Assembly: GCA_027356675.1 (NCBI GenBank)
Contig: DAHVXO010000286.1
Span: 1-15,872, forward strand
Length of the DNA stretch: 15,872 bases
DNA from: Symbiobacteriaceae bacterium
GTDB lineage: Bacteria > Bacillota_E > Symbiobacteriia > Symbiobacteriales > Symbiobacteriaceae
Direction of reading: 5' to 3'
Shown here: positions 1 to 7,518 of the stretch, piece by piece
Layout of the letters: each line of letters starts with the position of its first letter
Numbering within the stretch: the stretch's first letter is position 1
The notes under the pieces: model-generated
Told to the model about the DNA's origin: nothing
The model's input: the letters and a program-made list of their open reading frames with translations, nothing else
Database searches by the model: none
Made by a program: the position numbers and the translations under genes

Positions 1-1433
1 TCTTCCTTGGCCGCCACGTCCAGGTGGTTTGTGGGCTCATCGAGCACCAGCCAGTTGGACTCGCTCACCTGCAGCTTGGCTAGCCGCACCTTGGCCTGCT
101 CGCCACCCGAGAGGTTAAAGATCTTGTTGTTGATATGCTCCGCCGTCAACCCGCTAGCGGAGAGCCGCCCCCGCGCCTCGTTGTTGGTGAGCCAGGGGAA
201 GGCATCCCAGAGCTCATCAAGCGGGGTGCGGTCATCTTCCATCGCCTCCTCCTGAGCGAAGTAGGCGGATCGCAGGTTATCCCCCCGCTCGACCCTACCC
301 TGCAGTGGATCCACCAACCCCAGCATCGTCTTGAGCAGCGTCGACTTGCCGATGCCGTTCATGCCCGTGACGGCGATCTTCTGCCCCCGTTCCAGGGTCA
401 TGGTGAGCGGCGGCAGCAGGGCGTAGGAGTACCCAATCTCCATGTTCTCGCTCTTGAAGACGTTCTTCGCCGAGTTGCGGCCTTCCAGGAATTTAAAGGT
501 AGGCCGGGGATAGGTCGCCGGCTTCTCGATGCGATCCATGCGATCGAGCATCTTCTGCCGGGATTGAGCCATGCCGCGGGTGGAGACCCGCGCCTTGTTG
601 CGGGCGATGAAGTCCTCGACCCGGGCAATCTCATTCTGCTGCCGTTCGAAGGCATTCTCCTGCTGCATCCGGCGCTGCTCGTAGACCCGCAGGAACGACT
701 CGTAGTTGCCGCTATAGCGGGTGAGTTGTCCACCCTCCAGGTGATAGATGAGGTTGACCACGTCGTTCATGAAGAACGTATCGTGGCTGACCAGTAGGAA
801 GGCGTAGGGATAGCCCTGCAGATACTCCGTCAGCCAGGTGATGTGTTCGTCGTCCAGATAGTTGGTGGGCTCGTCCAGGATCAGGACGTTGGGTTGCTGC
901 AGCAGCAACTTCGCCAGCAGCACCTTGGTGCGCTGACCCCCTGACAGTTCGGCCACGTTGCGATCCAGCCCGAGTGCGGTCAGCCCCAGACCCCGGGCAA
1001 TCTCCTCGACCTTGGCATCGATCATATAGAAACCGCTGGTCTCCAGGCGGTCTTGCATATCGCCCATCTCTTCCAGCAGGCTCTCCATGGTGTCGGGGTC
1101 AGCGCTGCCCAACGCCTCGCCGATGGTGCCCAGATCGGCCTCCATGGCATAGAGCGGCTGGAAGGCATCCCGCAGGACGTCGCGCACGGAGGTGCCCGGG
1201 ATCAGGCGGGTGTGCTGGTCCAAGTATCCGACCTGGGCACGCTTGGCCCACTCCACCGTGCCTTCATCCGGCTGCGACTGACCGGTGATGATCTCCACCA
1301 GCGTCGACTTGCCAGTGCCGTTGGACCCAATCAACCCTACGTGTTCGCCGCGGAGCAGCCGGAAGGAGACGTCGTGGAACAGGGTCCGGGCGCCGAAGCC
1401 GTGCCCGAGTTTTTTGACCTCAAGGATGCTCAC
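1..1433 (-). CDS. ABC-F family ATP-binding protein (3' end outside window)
   Basis: Soluble tandem ABC ATPase of the ABC-F family. Members bind the ribosomal E site and act in translation or antibiotic protection rather than transport. The 477 visible codons show ABC domain 1 (Walker A GSNGTGKST at 36-44, signature LSGGQ at 163-167, Walker B LILDEP near 184-189, switch His in VSHD near 217). A charged interdomain linker follows (about 235-310, containing STRGMAQSRQKMLDRM). ABC domain 2 has Walker A GMNGIGKST at 357-365, LSGGE at 441-445 and VLDEPTNHLD near 463-472. No membrane segment is present, which fits ABC-F and not a transporter. The GTG start at 1433 is chosen because AGGAGGGG lies 8 bases before it. 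The C-terminal part of domain 2 is missing at the window edge. I cannot assign a subfamily (EttA, Uup, YbiT or a resistance type) from sequence alone, and no resistance claim is made. Confidence 0.93.
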   Translation of the reverse strand, partial: MSILEVKKLGHGFGARTLFHDVSFRLLRGEHVGLIGSNGTGKSTLVEIITGQSQPDEGTVEWAKRAQVGYLDQHTRLIPGTSVRDVLRDAFQPLYAMEADLGTIGEALGSADPDTMESLLEEMGDMQDRLETSGFYMIDAKVEEIARGLGLTALGLDRNVAELSGGQRTKVLLAKLLLQQPNVLILDEPTNYLDDEHITWLTEYLQGYPYAFLLVSHDTFFMNDVVNLIYHLEGGQLTRYSGNYESFLRVYEQRRMQQENAFERQQNEIARVEDFIARNKARVSTRGMAQSRQKMLDRMDRIEKPATYPRPTFKFLEGRNSAKNVFKSENMEIGYSYALLPPLTMTLERGQKIAVTGMNGIGKSTLLKTMLGLVDPLQGRVERGDNLRSAYFAQEEAMEDDRTPLDELWDAFPWLTNNEARGRLSASGLTAEHINNKIFNLSGGEQAKVRLAKLQVSESNWLVLDEPTNHLDVAAKE

Positions 1434-1459
1434 GCAGCACACCCCTCCTGGGAAACGAT

Positions 1460-1487
1460 AAAATAGGCATACTGTCCTATCCTACAA
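1460..1487 (-). promoter_or_regulatory. Possible promoter of the ABC-F gene
   Basis: Read on the minus strand, TTGTAG (-35-like, 1482-1487) and TATTTT (-10-like, 1460-1465) are separated by 16 bases. They lie about 27 bases before the GTG start, in a locally AT-rich patch. The matches are partial (3/6 and 4/6), so this is a weak call supported mainly by position. Confidence 0.35.
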
Positions 1488-1520
1488 GAAACCGGCGCGA
1501 ATCTCAACGATCAATGTGCA

Positions 1521-1552
1521 AGCGCCGCCTTGCTGTGCAGCGCGGCGGCGCT
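1521..1552 (-). terminator. Hairpin after the ybbA-ybbP operon
   Basis: A 9-bp perfect inverted repeat (AGCGCCGCC / GGCGGCGCT) surrounds a 14-base loop that can itself pair GCTG with CAGC. It begins 12 bases after the permease stop codon. The following minus-strand bases (TGCACATTG) are not a clear T tract, so it may be a weak or factor-dependent terminator. Confidence 0.5.
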
Positions 1553-1564
1553 GTCATGTGTGCT

Positions 1565-4087
1565 TTACTCCTGCCGCAGCACCTGGAGCGGCTTGGCGGC
1601 CAGCACGTCCAGCGTGCTGAGCACCCCGACCGCTACGGTGAGCACGACCGTGATCCCGATCCCCGCCAGCAGCGGCAGGGCCTCGACCTTGAACGCAACC
1701 TCCATCACGAACTTGAGCACAGCCCAGGCGGCGATGGCCGCCAGACCTGCCCCCACGACGCCGGCCACCAGGCCCAGGGCCAGGTACTCCACGGCGAAGA
1801 TCCGCCAGACCTGGCCGCGGGTGGCCCCCAGGGTCTTGAACAGCACGGCCTCCCGGGTCCGCCGGAACTTGGTCGCCGCGATGGACGAGGCCAGGATGAT
1901 CAGCCCCGCCACCACCGAGAACCCCGCTACGAACCGAATCACCAGCCCGATGCGGTCCATGATTCCCTTGACCGTATCCAGCACATCGTTCAGGTTGATG
2001 ATCGTCAGCGTCGGGAAGCGGGCGACCGCCTCCTTTTGAATTGCGCCTGCAGCGGATGGATTGACCCGGGCCTGGGCGAGGAACGAGACCGGCACGCCGT
2101 CCAGGGCGCCCGGGGCGAAGACGAAGTTAAAGCCCCCGCCCGCCCGGAAGTCCGTGGTGCGGCGAATGCTGGTGACCTCCGCCTTCACCGGCACGCCGCC
2201 CTCCAGATCCATTTCGACGATGGACCCGACCCCCAGGTGCAGGCGGGTGGCGGACTCCTTTTCGACCGAGACCAGGGCTTTGCCTTGACCGCCCCCGGAC
2301 GGCCACCAGGCGCCGCTGGTGATCTCATTACCAGGCGGGACCTTGTCAGCGTAGGTAACGGTGAACTGGACGTCGAACCAGCGCTCTTCATCTTCGGTGA
2401 GTGCCAGCTGGCTCTTGGTTTTGCCATCGATCTTCACCAGGCGGCCCCGGACGACGGGTGTCGGGTCCGGTGCGGCCTCGACCCCGGGCTGGGTCGCCAG
2501 GAACTGCTTGAAGGAAGCCGCCTCGGGCGTCGTCAGGCCCATGAAGAACATGTTGGGTGCGCCCGCTGGCGAGGTGAGCTGCACCTCCCGCATCAGGCCC
2601 CGCTGCAGCAGGTAGACGGCCAGGACCATGGTGACCCCGACCCCCAGCGCCAGCACGATGGCACTCGCCTGGCTCCCCGGCCGGTGCAGGTTCGCCAGCC
2701 CCTGACGAGCGGCGATCCAGGCCCGAGGCGGCCGGATAGCCCGCACGGCCCGCACGGCGCCATAGGAGGCGGCGCCGAGCACTAGCACGGTACCCGTGAG
2801 CCCGCCCATGAACCAGAAGCCCCAGCTAAGGCGTCCCGAGACCCAGGCGGCGATCAGCGCCAGGCCTAGTCCCACAGCGCCCAGGAGCGCCGCCTCCCGC
2901 AATCGCTGGGCCCGGGTCGGACGCGGATTCTGCTCGGCCATCTCCCGGCGAAAGACCACCGCCGGCTTGATGTCGGCGATGGCCGAGAGGGGCAGCAAAG
3001 TGAACAGCACGGACGTCAGCAACCCCACGGTCAGGCCCTGGAGAGCCACGATGGGCGAGAGCGTCAAGTCCAGATGCACATCCAGGAAGTTGCCGGCGAT
3101 GCGTGGCATGATCAGCTGGATGGCGTAGCCGATGATGATCCCCAGTACACTGCCCGCCCCGCCCAGCATGGTCATCTGGGTCAGGTAGATCCCGACGACC
3201 TGGCGGTTGGTGGCGCCCAGGACCTTCATCGCCGCGATGGCATCCAGCTTCTGATGGATGAAGACCCGGGTGGCGTTGGCGACCCCGAGCCCACCCACCA
3301 GGAGCGCGACCATGGAGACCAGCGACAGGAAGGCGGTCATCCGGTCCAGGAAGCGCCGAACCGTCGGCTGGGCCTCCCGAAAGTCGGCGATGCGGCCCTT
3401 ATCCTTGGCGAAGGCGGCTTGCAAGTCGGCCCGTACGGGCGCCACCTGCTTGTCATCCGCCAATTTGAGGAGGTAGATCTCCCGAGCCCGGCTGCCCAAC
3501 TGGATCAGGTTGGTCCGAGTCAGGCCCTCCTGAGTGATCATCACCCGCGGCCCGATGCCGAAGCCCGCCGCCACCCGGTCTGGCTCTTTGGTGATGACCC
3601 CGGCGATCTTGAAGGTGGCTGCGCCGAGCTTGAGCGGATCGCCAGCCCGCAGCCCAAGGCGGTCCAGCAGTTCGCTGCCCACCAGGGCGGTCTCGGCGGT
3701 CAGCTCGCCGGTGGGGTTCAGCTCCAGCACCCCGTAGAAGGGGTAGCCGGCGCCCACCGCCTTGACCGCCACGATGGTGGTCTCTTTGGTGGCCGGGTTG
3801 ACGGCCATGGAGGCGGTCTCGGTATTGTGAGCGACCTGGATGCCGCGATCGGTCAAGCTCTGGAGCAGCTTGGCCTGCGCCTCGGAGGCGGGCTTGCCCA
3901 TGCTGACCTGCATGTCCGCGGCCATCAGCGTCCGGGCCTCCCGGAGCAAGGCGCCCTGAAGGCTGGCGTTGAAGCCTTTGATCCCCACCAGGCCGGCGAC
4001 CCCGATCGCGATACAGAGCAGGAAGAAGGTGAACCTGCGCCGCCCCCGGCGGAGCTCGCGCAGTGCCATCTTTAGCTGGAATTTCAC
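1565..4087 (-). CDS. ybbP: YbbP-like ABC transporter permease with two FtsX domains
   Basis: Membrane subunit of a MacB/LolCE-type ABC system, 840 residues, close to the roughly 800 of E. coli YbbP. Visible layout: a basic N-terminus, membrane helix at about 20-38, and a long extracytoplasmic domain at about 40-245. FtsX domain 1 has helices near 251-272, 300-325 and 345-368. Further helices lie near 400-415, 426-445 and 475-495, then a second extracytoplasmic domain at about 500-705. FtsX domain 2 has helices near 718-738, 768-790 and 807-826. Both FtsX domains carry the K-x-LGAT cytoplasmic turn (288-293 and about 751-756) that contacts the ATPase. The GTG start overlaps the ybbA stop by 4 bp (GTGA), indicating translational coupling. 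The family is thought to act mechanically on envelope substrates, and COG names link YbbAP to lysophospholipase L1. The substrate is unknown. MacB-like permeases usually have one FtsX domain, so the two-domain form supports YbbP. Confidence 0.92.
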   Translation of the reverse strand: MKFQLKMALRELRRGRRRFTFFLLCIAIGVAGLVGIKGFNASLQGALLREARTLMAADMQVSMGKPASEAQAKLLQSLTDRGIQVAHNTETASMAVNPATKETTIVAVKAVGAGYPFYGVLELNPTGELTAETALVGSELLDRLGLRAGDPLKLGAATFKIAGVITKEPDRVAAGFGIGPRVMITQEGLTRTNLIQLGSRAREIYLLKLADDKQVAPVRADLQAAFAKDKGRIADFREAQPTVRRFLDRMTAFLSLVSMVALLVGGLGVANATRVFIHQKLDAIAAMKVLGATNRQVVGIYLTQMTMLGGAGSVLGIIIGYAIQLIMPRIAGNFLDVHLDLTLSPIVALQGLTVGLLTSVLFTLLPLSAIADIKPAVVFRREMAEQNPRPTRAQRLREAALLGAVGLGLALIAAWVSGRLSWGFWFMGGLTGTVLVLGAASYGAVRAVRAIRPPRAWIAARQGLANLHRPGSQASAIVLALGVGVTMVLAVYLLQRGLMREVQLTSPAGAPNMFFMGLTTPEAASFKQFLATQPGVEAAPDPTPVVRGRLVKIDGKTKSQLALTEDEERWFDVQFTVTYADKVPPGNEITSGAWWPSGGGQGKALVSVEKESATRLHLGVGSIVEMDLEGGVPVKAEVTSIRRTTDFRAGGGFNFVFAPGALDGVPVSFLAQARVNPSAAGAIQKEAVARFPTLTIINLNDVLDTVKGIMDRIGLVIRFVAGFSVVAGLIILASSIAATKFRRTREAVLFKTLGATRGQVWRIFAVEYLALGLVAGVVGAGLAAIAAWAVLKFVMEVAFKVEALPLLAGIGITVVLTVAVGVLSTLDVLAAKPLQVLRQE

Positions 4088-4764
4088 CGGGCGGCCACCT
4101 CGTCTCTGACGATGCGGCCGTCCCGCAGATGCACGGTCCGGTCGGCCAGGGCAGCCAGTTCGGGGTCGTGGGTCACGAGAACCAGAGTCGTGCCCTGCTC
4201 CTTGTTCAGCCCCAGCATCAGCTCGATGATGGCATGGCCGGTGGCGGTGTCGAGGTTGCCGGTGGGCTCGTCCGCCAGCAGGAGCTGCGGGCGGGGGGCG
4301 AAGGCGCGGGCCAGGGCCACCCGCTGCTGCTCGCCGCCGGAGAGCTGGACCGGGTAGTGGTGGGTGCGCTCGGCGAGCCCCACCGCCGCCAGAAGTTCAC
4401 GCGCCCGCGCCAAAGCGTCGCCGTCATAATCGGCCAATTCCAGGGGCAACGCCACGTTTTCGGCCGCCGTCAGGTTGGGAATCAGGTTGAAGGACTGAAA
4501 GACGATGCCGATCTTCTGGCCACGCAGCAGTGCCAGGTCGTCCTCGCCCAGGCCGGTGATTTCCGGGCCATCGATGGCGATGGAGCCGCCAGTGGGGCTG
4601 TCGAGGCCCGCGATCAGACCGAGCAGGGTCGACTTGCCGCTGCCCGAAGGACCCATGATCGCGAGCACCTGCCCGCCGGGGACCTGCAGGTCCAGGGGCT
4701 TGAGCACCTCCAGCACCCGGTCACCACTTTGGAGCGTTTTATATACACCGTTGAGCTGTAGCAT
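4084..4764 (-). CDS. ybbA: YbbA-like ABC transporter ATPase
   Basis: ATP-hydrolysing subunit paired with the adjacent permease, 226 residues, the usual length for MacB/LolD-type ATPases. All motifs are intact: Walker A GPSGSGKST at 38-46, Q-loop Gln90, signature LSGGEQQRVALARA from 141, Walker B LLLADEPTGNLD from 161, and switch His199 in VTHD. The GEQQRVALARA and ADEPTGNLD sequences are typical of the LolD/MacB/YbbA group. The ATG at 4764 is preceded by GGGAGGAA about 11 bases upstream. It is first in a two-gene operon with ybbP (4-bp overlap) and divergent from the GDSL esterase, with 91 bases between their starts. LolD or MacB would be alternative names; the esterase next door and the two-FtsX permease favour YbbA. 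Confidence 0.93.
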   Translation of the reverse strand: MLQLNGVYKTLQSGDRVLEVLKPLDLQVPGGQVLAIMGPSGSGKSTLLGLIAGLDSPTGGSIAIDGPEITGLGEDDLALLRGQKIGIVFQSFNLIPNLTAAENVALPLELADYDGDALARARELLAAVGLAERTHHYPVQLSGGEQQRVALARAFAPRPQLLLADEPTGNLDTATGHAIIELMLGLNKEQGTTLVLVTHDPELAALADRTVHLRDGRIVRDEVAAR

Positions 4765-4818
4765 ACCGGGACATTCCTCCCGCGCCAGATTCAGTTAGGA
4801 TGCGGCCGCACGCTAGTG

Positions 4819-4827
4819 TGTTACAAT
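4819..4827 (+). promoter_or_regulatory. Extended -10 promoter of the esterase gene
   Basis: TGTTACAAT reads as an extended -10 element (TGn followed by TACAAT, 5/6 to TATAAT), 28 bases before the chosen ATG. No good -35 is visible 17 bases upstream, which is usual for extended -10 promoters. It lies in the divergent spacer shared with ybbA. Confidence 0.5.
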
Positions 4828-4855
4828 CGAAGGTGCGAAAGTGAGGGACACACCT

Positions 4856-5563
4856 ATGCGTAAATTCTTACCTCTCATTTTAGTCGTTTTGGCCACCGTT
4901 ATAGTCATGGCCGGCTGCGGCGGGCGCGCGCTTTCGAACAAGGCGGCTCCGGCAGGCACCGCAGCCACTCCGAAGACTGCCACCAAGGCCGCCCCAGAGG
5001 TCGACCGGACCGGTTGGCCAGTCATCGTGGCCTTCGGCGACAGTCTCACCTTCGGCCAGGGCGTGCCGTTTGAGCAGAACTACCCGAGCCGGCTGCAAGG
5101 CCAGCTCGACAAGCTGGGGTACAAGTACCGGGTGGTCAACGCCGGCATCTCCGGCGATACATCGAGCGGCGGGCTGGCCCGGGTCGAGACCGTGTTGAAG
5201 CAGAAGCCCGCGATTGTGATTCTGGAGTTGGGCGCCAACGACGGACTGCAAGGCCGCTCCGTTCCCAAGCTGAAGGAGAACCTGGCCGCCATCATCGAGC
5301 GGATCCAGAAGGAGCAGGTCCGGGTTGTGCTGGCAGGCATCCAGATCCCGCCCAACTACGGCCCGGAGTACACCGACGCCTTCCGTCAGACCTTCACCGA
5401 CCTGGCCGCGCACTACAAGATTCCGTTTATCCCATTTATCCTGGAGGGCGTGGCCGCCCGTCCGGAGCTGAACCAGACTGATGGCATCCATCCTACGGCC
5501 GAAGGCTACGTCTACGTCGTGGACAACGTGCTGAAGGTCCTGAAGCCTCTGCTTAAGCAATAA
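4856..5563 (+). CDS. tesA: GDSL-type esterase / lysophospholipase L1-like lipoprotein
   Basis: SGNH hydrolase of the TesA (arylesterase, lysophospholipase L1) type, 235 residues. The N-terminus MRKF followed by a hydrophobic run and lipobox MAGC (Cys21) predicts a diacylglyceryl-anchored surface lipoprotein. An Ala/Thr/Lys-rich linker leads to the catalytic domain from about 53. The SGNH blocks are visible: GDSLTFG with nucleophile Ser63, the block II glycine in NAGISGDTS, GAND with Asn128, and DGIHP with Asp209 and His212. The catalytic set is therefore complete. An in-frame GTG at 4841 is possible, but the ATG at 4856 has GAGGG about 9 bases upstream and gives a proper signal peptide. The gene is divergent from ybbA-ybbP, as in E. 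coli. E. coli TesA is periplasmic; here lipid anchoring would hold the enzyme outside a single membrane. The physiological substrate is not evident. Confidence 0.92.
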   Translation: MRKFLPLILVVLATVIVMAGCGGRALSNKAAPAGTAATPKTATKAAPEVDRTGWPVIVAFGDSLTFGQGVPFEQNYPSRLQGQLDKLGYKYRVVNAGISGDTSSGGLARVETVLKQKPAIVILELGANDGLQGRSVPKLKENLAAIIERIQKEQVRVVLAGIQIPPNYGPEYTDAFRQTFTDLAAHYKIPFIPFILEGVAARPELNQTDGIHPTAEGYVYVVDNVLKVLKPLLKQ

Positions 5564-5589
5564 TCGAGGCCGCGGTGCGTTTTCCCCCT

Positions 5590-6726
5590 TTACTGGCGCC
5601 TGACGGGCAGATCCGCCGCGACCAGCGTCCCCGCCCCCGGCCGGGAGGTTACGGTGACCGCTCCGCCGAAGACACCGGCCCGCTCAGTCATCAGGGTCAG
5701 GCCCCGGCCGGCAGGCATCTGGGCCGTGAACCCCCGCCCGTCGTCGCTCACGACCAGCGTGACCACCCTGGGTGCCAGAATCACCCGCACTGTGACCTGC
5801 TTCGCCTCTGCATGCTTGGCGCAGTTGTTGAGCGCCTCCTGCAGGATCCGGTAGGTGGCCAGCGCCACCTCGGGAGGCGGCTCCGGCCCCGGCTCCCCGT
5901 GAAACTCGGTCCCGCACCCGTTCTCCTCGCCCCACTGCCGCAGGTAGGCTCGTAGGGCCTCGACCAGACCCATCTGTTCAAGCAGGTGCGGGTGCAGGTT
6001 CTCCATCAACCGCCGGAGGTCTTCGTGGCTGCGGCGGAGCATCTCCACGCCTTCGTTGACCTGCCGCTGGACCTCCTCGGGGCCGTGGGCCCGCAGCGCC
6101 AACTCCAGCCGGCGCATCGGGGCCACAATCCCCGTCCCCAGCCAGTCGTGAATATCGCCGGCGATCAGCTTGCGCTCGGCATCGCGGGCGCTGACCAGCT
6201 CGGTGACCCGGCTCTGCGCCACTTCGATGGCCTTGAGCTGGGCGACCCGCTCCCGGGCCATCGAACGGTCCACGACGTAAGCGACCAGGAAGACCATCCC
6301 AATCCGCAGGATCAGCAGCGAGAGGTTGAAGTGCACCCGCTCCGGATTGACCCAGGTATAGACCCCGGCGTACAGAAGGCAGTTCATGGTGAGCAGACCC
6401 CAAGGGATGGACCGCCGCTCCACCGACGGGGCCGTCAGGGACATCAGAATGTAGGCCGGCCAGAGCTCCGAAGCGCGCCCACCTGTGGCTGCCACCATCG
6501 TTGAGAGCAGGATGGTCCAGACGATCGTGTCGAAGATGAGCAGCCAGCGCCAGCGCATCCGGCGCAGGAATAGTTCCAGCAGCGCTGCGGCGCCGCTGAG
6601 GGAGAAGATAAAGATCACCGGCGGGGTCAGGTACTCGGTCCGGCGTGCCCCCAGCAGGTAGACCAGCAGCAGGATGCCCCAGACGATTTCAGCGACGTTT
6701 TCTACCGGCACTTCTGGGCGAAGCAT
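5590..6726 (-). CDS. Membrane sensor histidine kinase, NarL/LiaS-type (HisKA_3)
   Basis: Sensor kinase of 378 residues. About six hydrophobic segments occupy 11-155 with only short loops, so there is no sizeable extracytoplasmic sensor domain; such kinases usually sense within the membrane or through a partner. A short coiled-coil-like helix (about 155-185) leads to the HisKA_3 dimerisation domain with phospho-acceptor His193 in GDIHDWLG. The HATPase domain follows: N box EALNNCAKHA at 297-306, G1 SDDGRGF at 327-333 and G2 GRGLTLMTERA at 340-350. All catalytic boxes are intact. The ATG at 6726 has GGGGAGG 8 bases upstream. It is divergent from the response regulator at 6845, 118 bases away, and convergent with the esterase, leaving 26 bases and no clear terminator between the stops. 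The regulator next door lacks the acceptor Asp, so the kinase's real partner is uncertain. Confidence 0.93.
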   Translation of the reverse strand: MLRPEVPVENVAEIVWGILLLVYLLGARRTEYLTPPVIFIFSLSGAAALLELFLRRMRWRWLLIFDTIVWTILLSTMVAATGGRASELWPAYILMSLTAPSVERRSIPWGLLTMNCLLYAGVYTWVNPERVHFNLSLLILRIGMVFLVAYVVDRSMARERVAQLKAIEVAQSRVTELVSARDAERKLIAGDIHDWLGTGIVAPMRRLELALRAHGPEEVQRQVNEGVEMLRRSHEDLRRLMENLHPHLLEQMGLVEALRAYLRQWGEENGCGTEFHGEPGPEPPPEVALATYRILQEALNNCAKHAEAKQVTVRVILAPRVVTLVVSDDGRGFTAQMPAGRGLTLMTERAGVFGGAVTVTSRPGAGTLVAADLPVRRQ

Positions 6727-6811
6727 GGCGTTGGCCTCCCCATGACTTGGACTTCCGGTTAAGAGTTCGTGTCTCGCCGCCCGCTCCCTGCTGGGCGGGA
6801 CCCACCGGCTC

Positions 6812-6820
6812 TGTTATCAT
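6812..6820 (+). promoter_or_regulatory. Extended -10 promoter of the response regulator gene
   Basis: TGTTATCAT is a TGn extended -10 with TATCAT (5/6 to TATAAT), 24 bases before the regulator ATG. The -35 region is poor. It resembles the TGTTACAAT element before the esterase gene at 4819-4827. Confidence 0.45.
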
Positions 6821-6844
6821 GGATGTAGGATTGGGGGGCTCGCC

Positions 6845-7462
6845 ATGCGTGATCTGACCGTACTCCTGGTCGAGGACCAGACCGTGCTGCGGGAAGGGCT
6901 GAAGCAGCTGATCGCCTCCGAGGAGGACCTGGCCGTGGTCGGCGAGGCGGGCACCGTCGTCGAGGCCGTGACCGTCTCTCGGCGGCCCCGGCCTGAGGTC
7001 GTGGTGCTGTACCTGAAGCTCCCCGACGGCAGCGGCCTGGAGGCCGCCCGCCAGATGCTCGAGCAGGATGACCCGCCGGCGGTGCTCGTCCTCTCCACAT
7101 ACGAGGACGCGGCGCTGGTGCAATCGGCGCTGGACCTGGGCGTCAGCGGGTATATCCCCAAGACGGCTTCCTTCCAGGAGATCGCTGCAGCGATTCGGGC
7201 AGCGGCGGCGGGGGGCATCGTCCTGCATCCATCCCTGGTGGGCAAGGTCGCACGGCGCAGCGCCGTCGGCATGCTGACCCCGCACGATTTGGATGTCCTC
7301 AAGCTGCTGGCGGCCGGTGCATCATACGGGGAGATCGGCGGCAAGCTCTACATGAGCGAGCGGACGGTTCGGCGGCACATGAACACGATCTTCGAGAAGC
7401 TGGGGTGCCAGACCCGGGCACAGGCGGTGGCGGAGGCCATGCGGCGGGGGGTTCTGGACTGA
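6845..7462 (+). CDS. NarL/FixJ-family response regulator lacking the phospho-acceptor Asp
   Basis: Receiver plus LuxR-type helix-turn-helix protein, 205 residues, normal length for NarL regulators. Receiver (about 4-120): the acidic pocket Glu10-Asp11 in LLVEDQ, Ser84 in VLST and Lys106 in YIPKTA are kept. The acceptor position in the motif usually read as LLDLxMP is VLYLKLP, so Tyr56 (codon TAC at 7010-7012) stands where Asp is expected. The output domain (about 143-200) has LTPHDLDVLKLLAAG, the recognition helix SERTVRRHMNTIFEKLG, and is full length. The ATG at 6845 has a GGGGGG tract close upstream. It is divergent from an apparently intact kinase and ends in a strong terminator. No frameshift or stop is present, so the gene looks maintained. 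Such pseudo-receivers are known to act without phosphorylation. A single-base error (G to T) at 7010 would also explain the change. Confidence 0.93.
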   Translation: MRDLTVLLVEDQTVLREGLKQLIASEEDLAVVGEAGTVVEAVTVSRRPRPEVVVLYLKLPDGSGLEAARQMLEQDDPPAVLVLSTYEDAALVQSALDLGVSGYIPKTASFQEIAAAIRAAAAGGIVLHPSLVGKVARRSAVGMLTPHDLDVLKLLAAGASYGEIGGKLYMSERTVRRHMNTIFEKLGCQTRAQAVAEAMRRGVLD

Positions 7463-7470
7463 GACGTTGC

Positions 7471-7518
7471 GCCAAAACGAAGGGCGCCGGTGATCCGGCG
7501 CCCTTCGTTTATTTTGGC
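7471..7518. terminator. Bidirectional intrinsic terminator
   Basis: A perfect 16-bp stem, AAACGAAGGGCGCCGG (7475-7490) with its complement at 7495-7510, closes on a TGAT loop. Outer arms GCCAAAA and TTTTGGC extend it. T-rich runs follow on both strands (TTTATTTT on +, TTTTGG on -). It begins 9 bases after the response regulator stop and abuts the TAA stop (7509-7511) of the convergent gene, so it serves both. Confidence 0.9.

Noticed and set aside
1514..2785. Open frame of 423 codons on the + strand
   Set aside because: It is antisense to the ybbP permease, has low-complexity His/Gln/Gly/Asp-rich composition and no known fold; it is a GC-bias artefact.
5564..5589. Possible terminator between the convergent esterase and kinase genes
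   Set aside because: The 26 bases contain a CCGCGG palindrome and a short T run but no stem long enough to support a call.
6727..6800. tRNA-like stretch between the kinase and the regulator
   Set aside because: AGAGTTCGTGTCTC resembles a T arm, and the minus-strand translation has the GGETRTLN look of tRNA-derived false proteins. However, the invariant A after TTCG is T, the outer T-stem pairs fail, and I find no matching acceptor, D arm or CCA. At best it is a decayed fragment.
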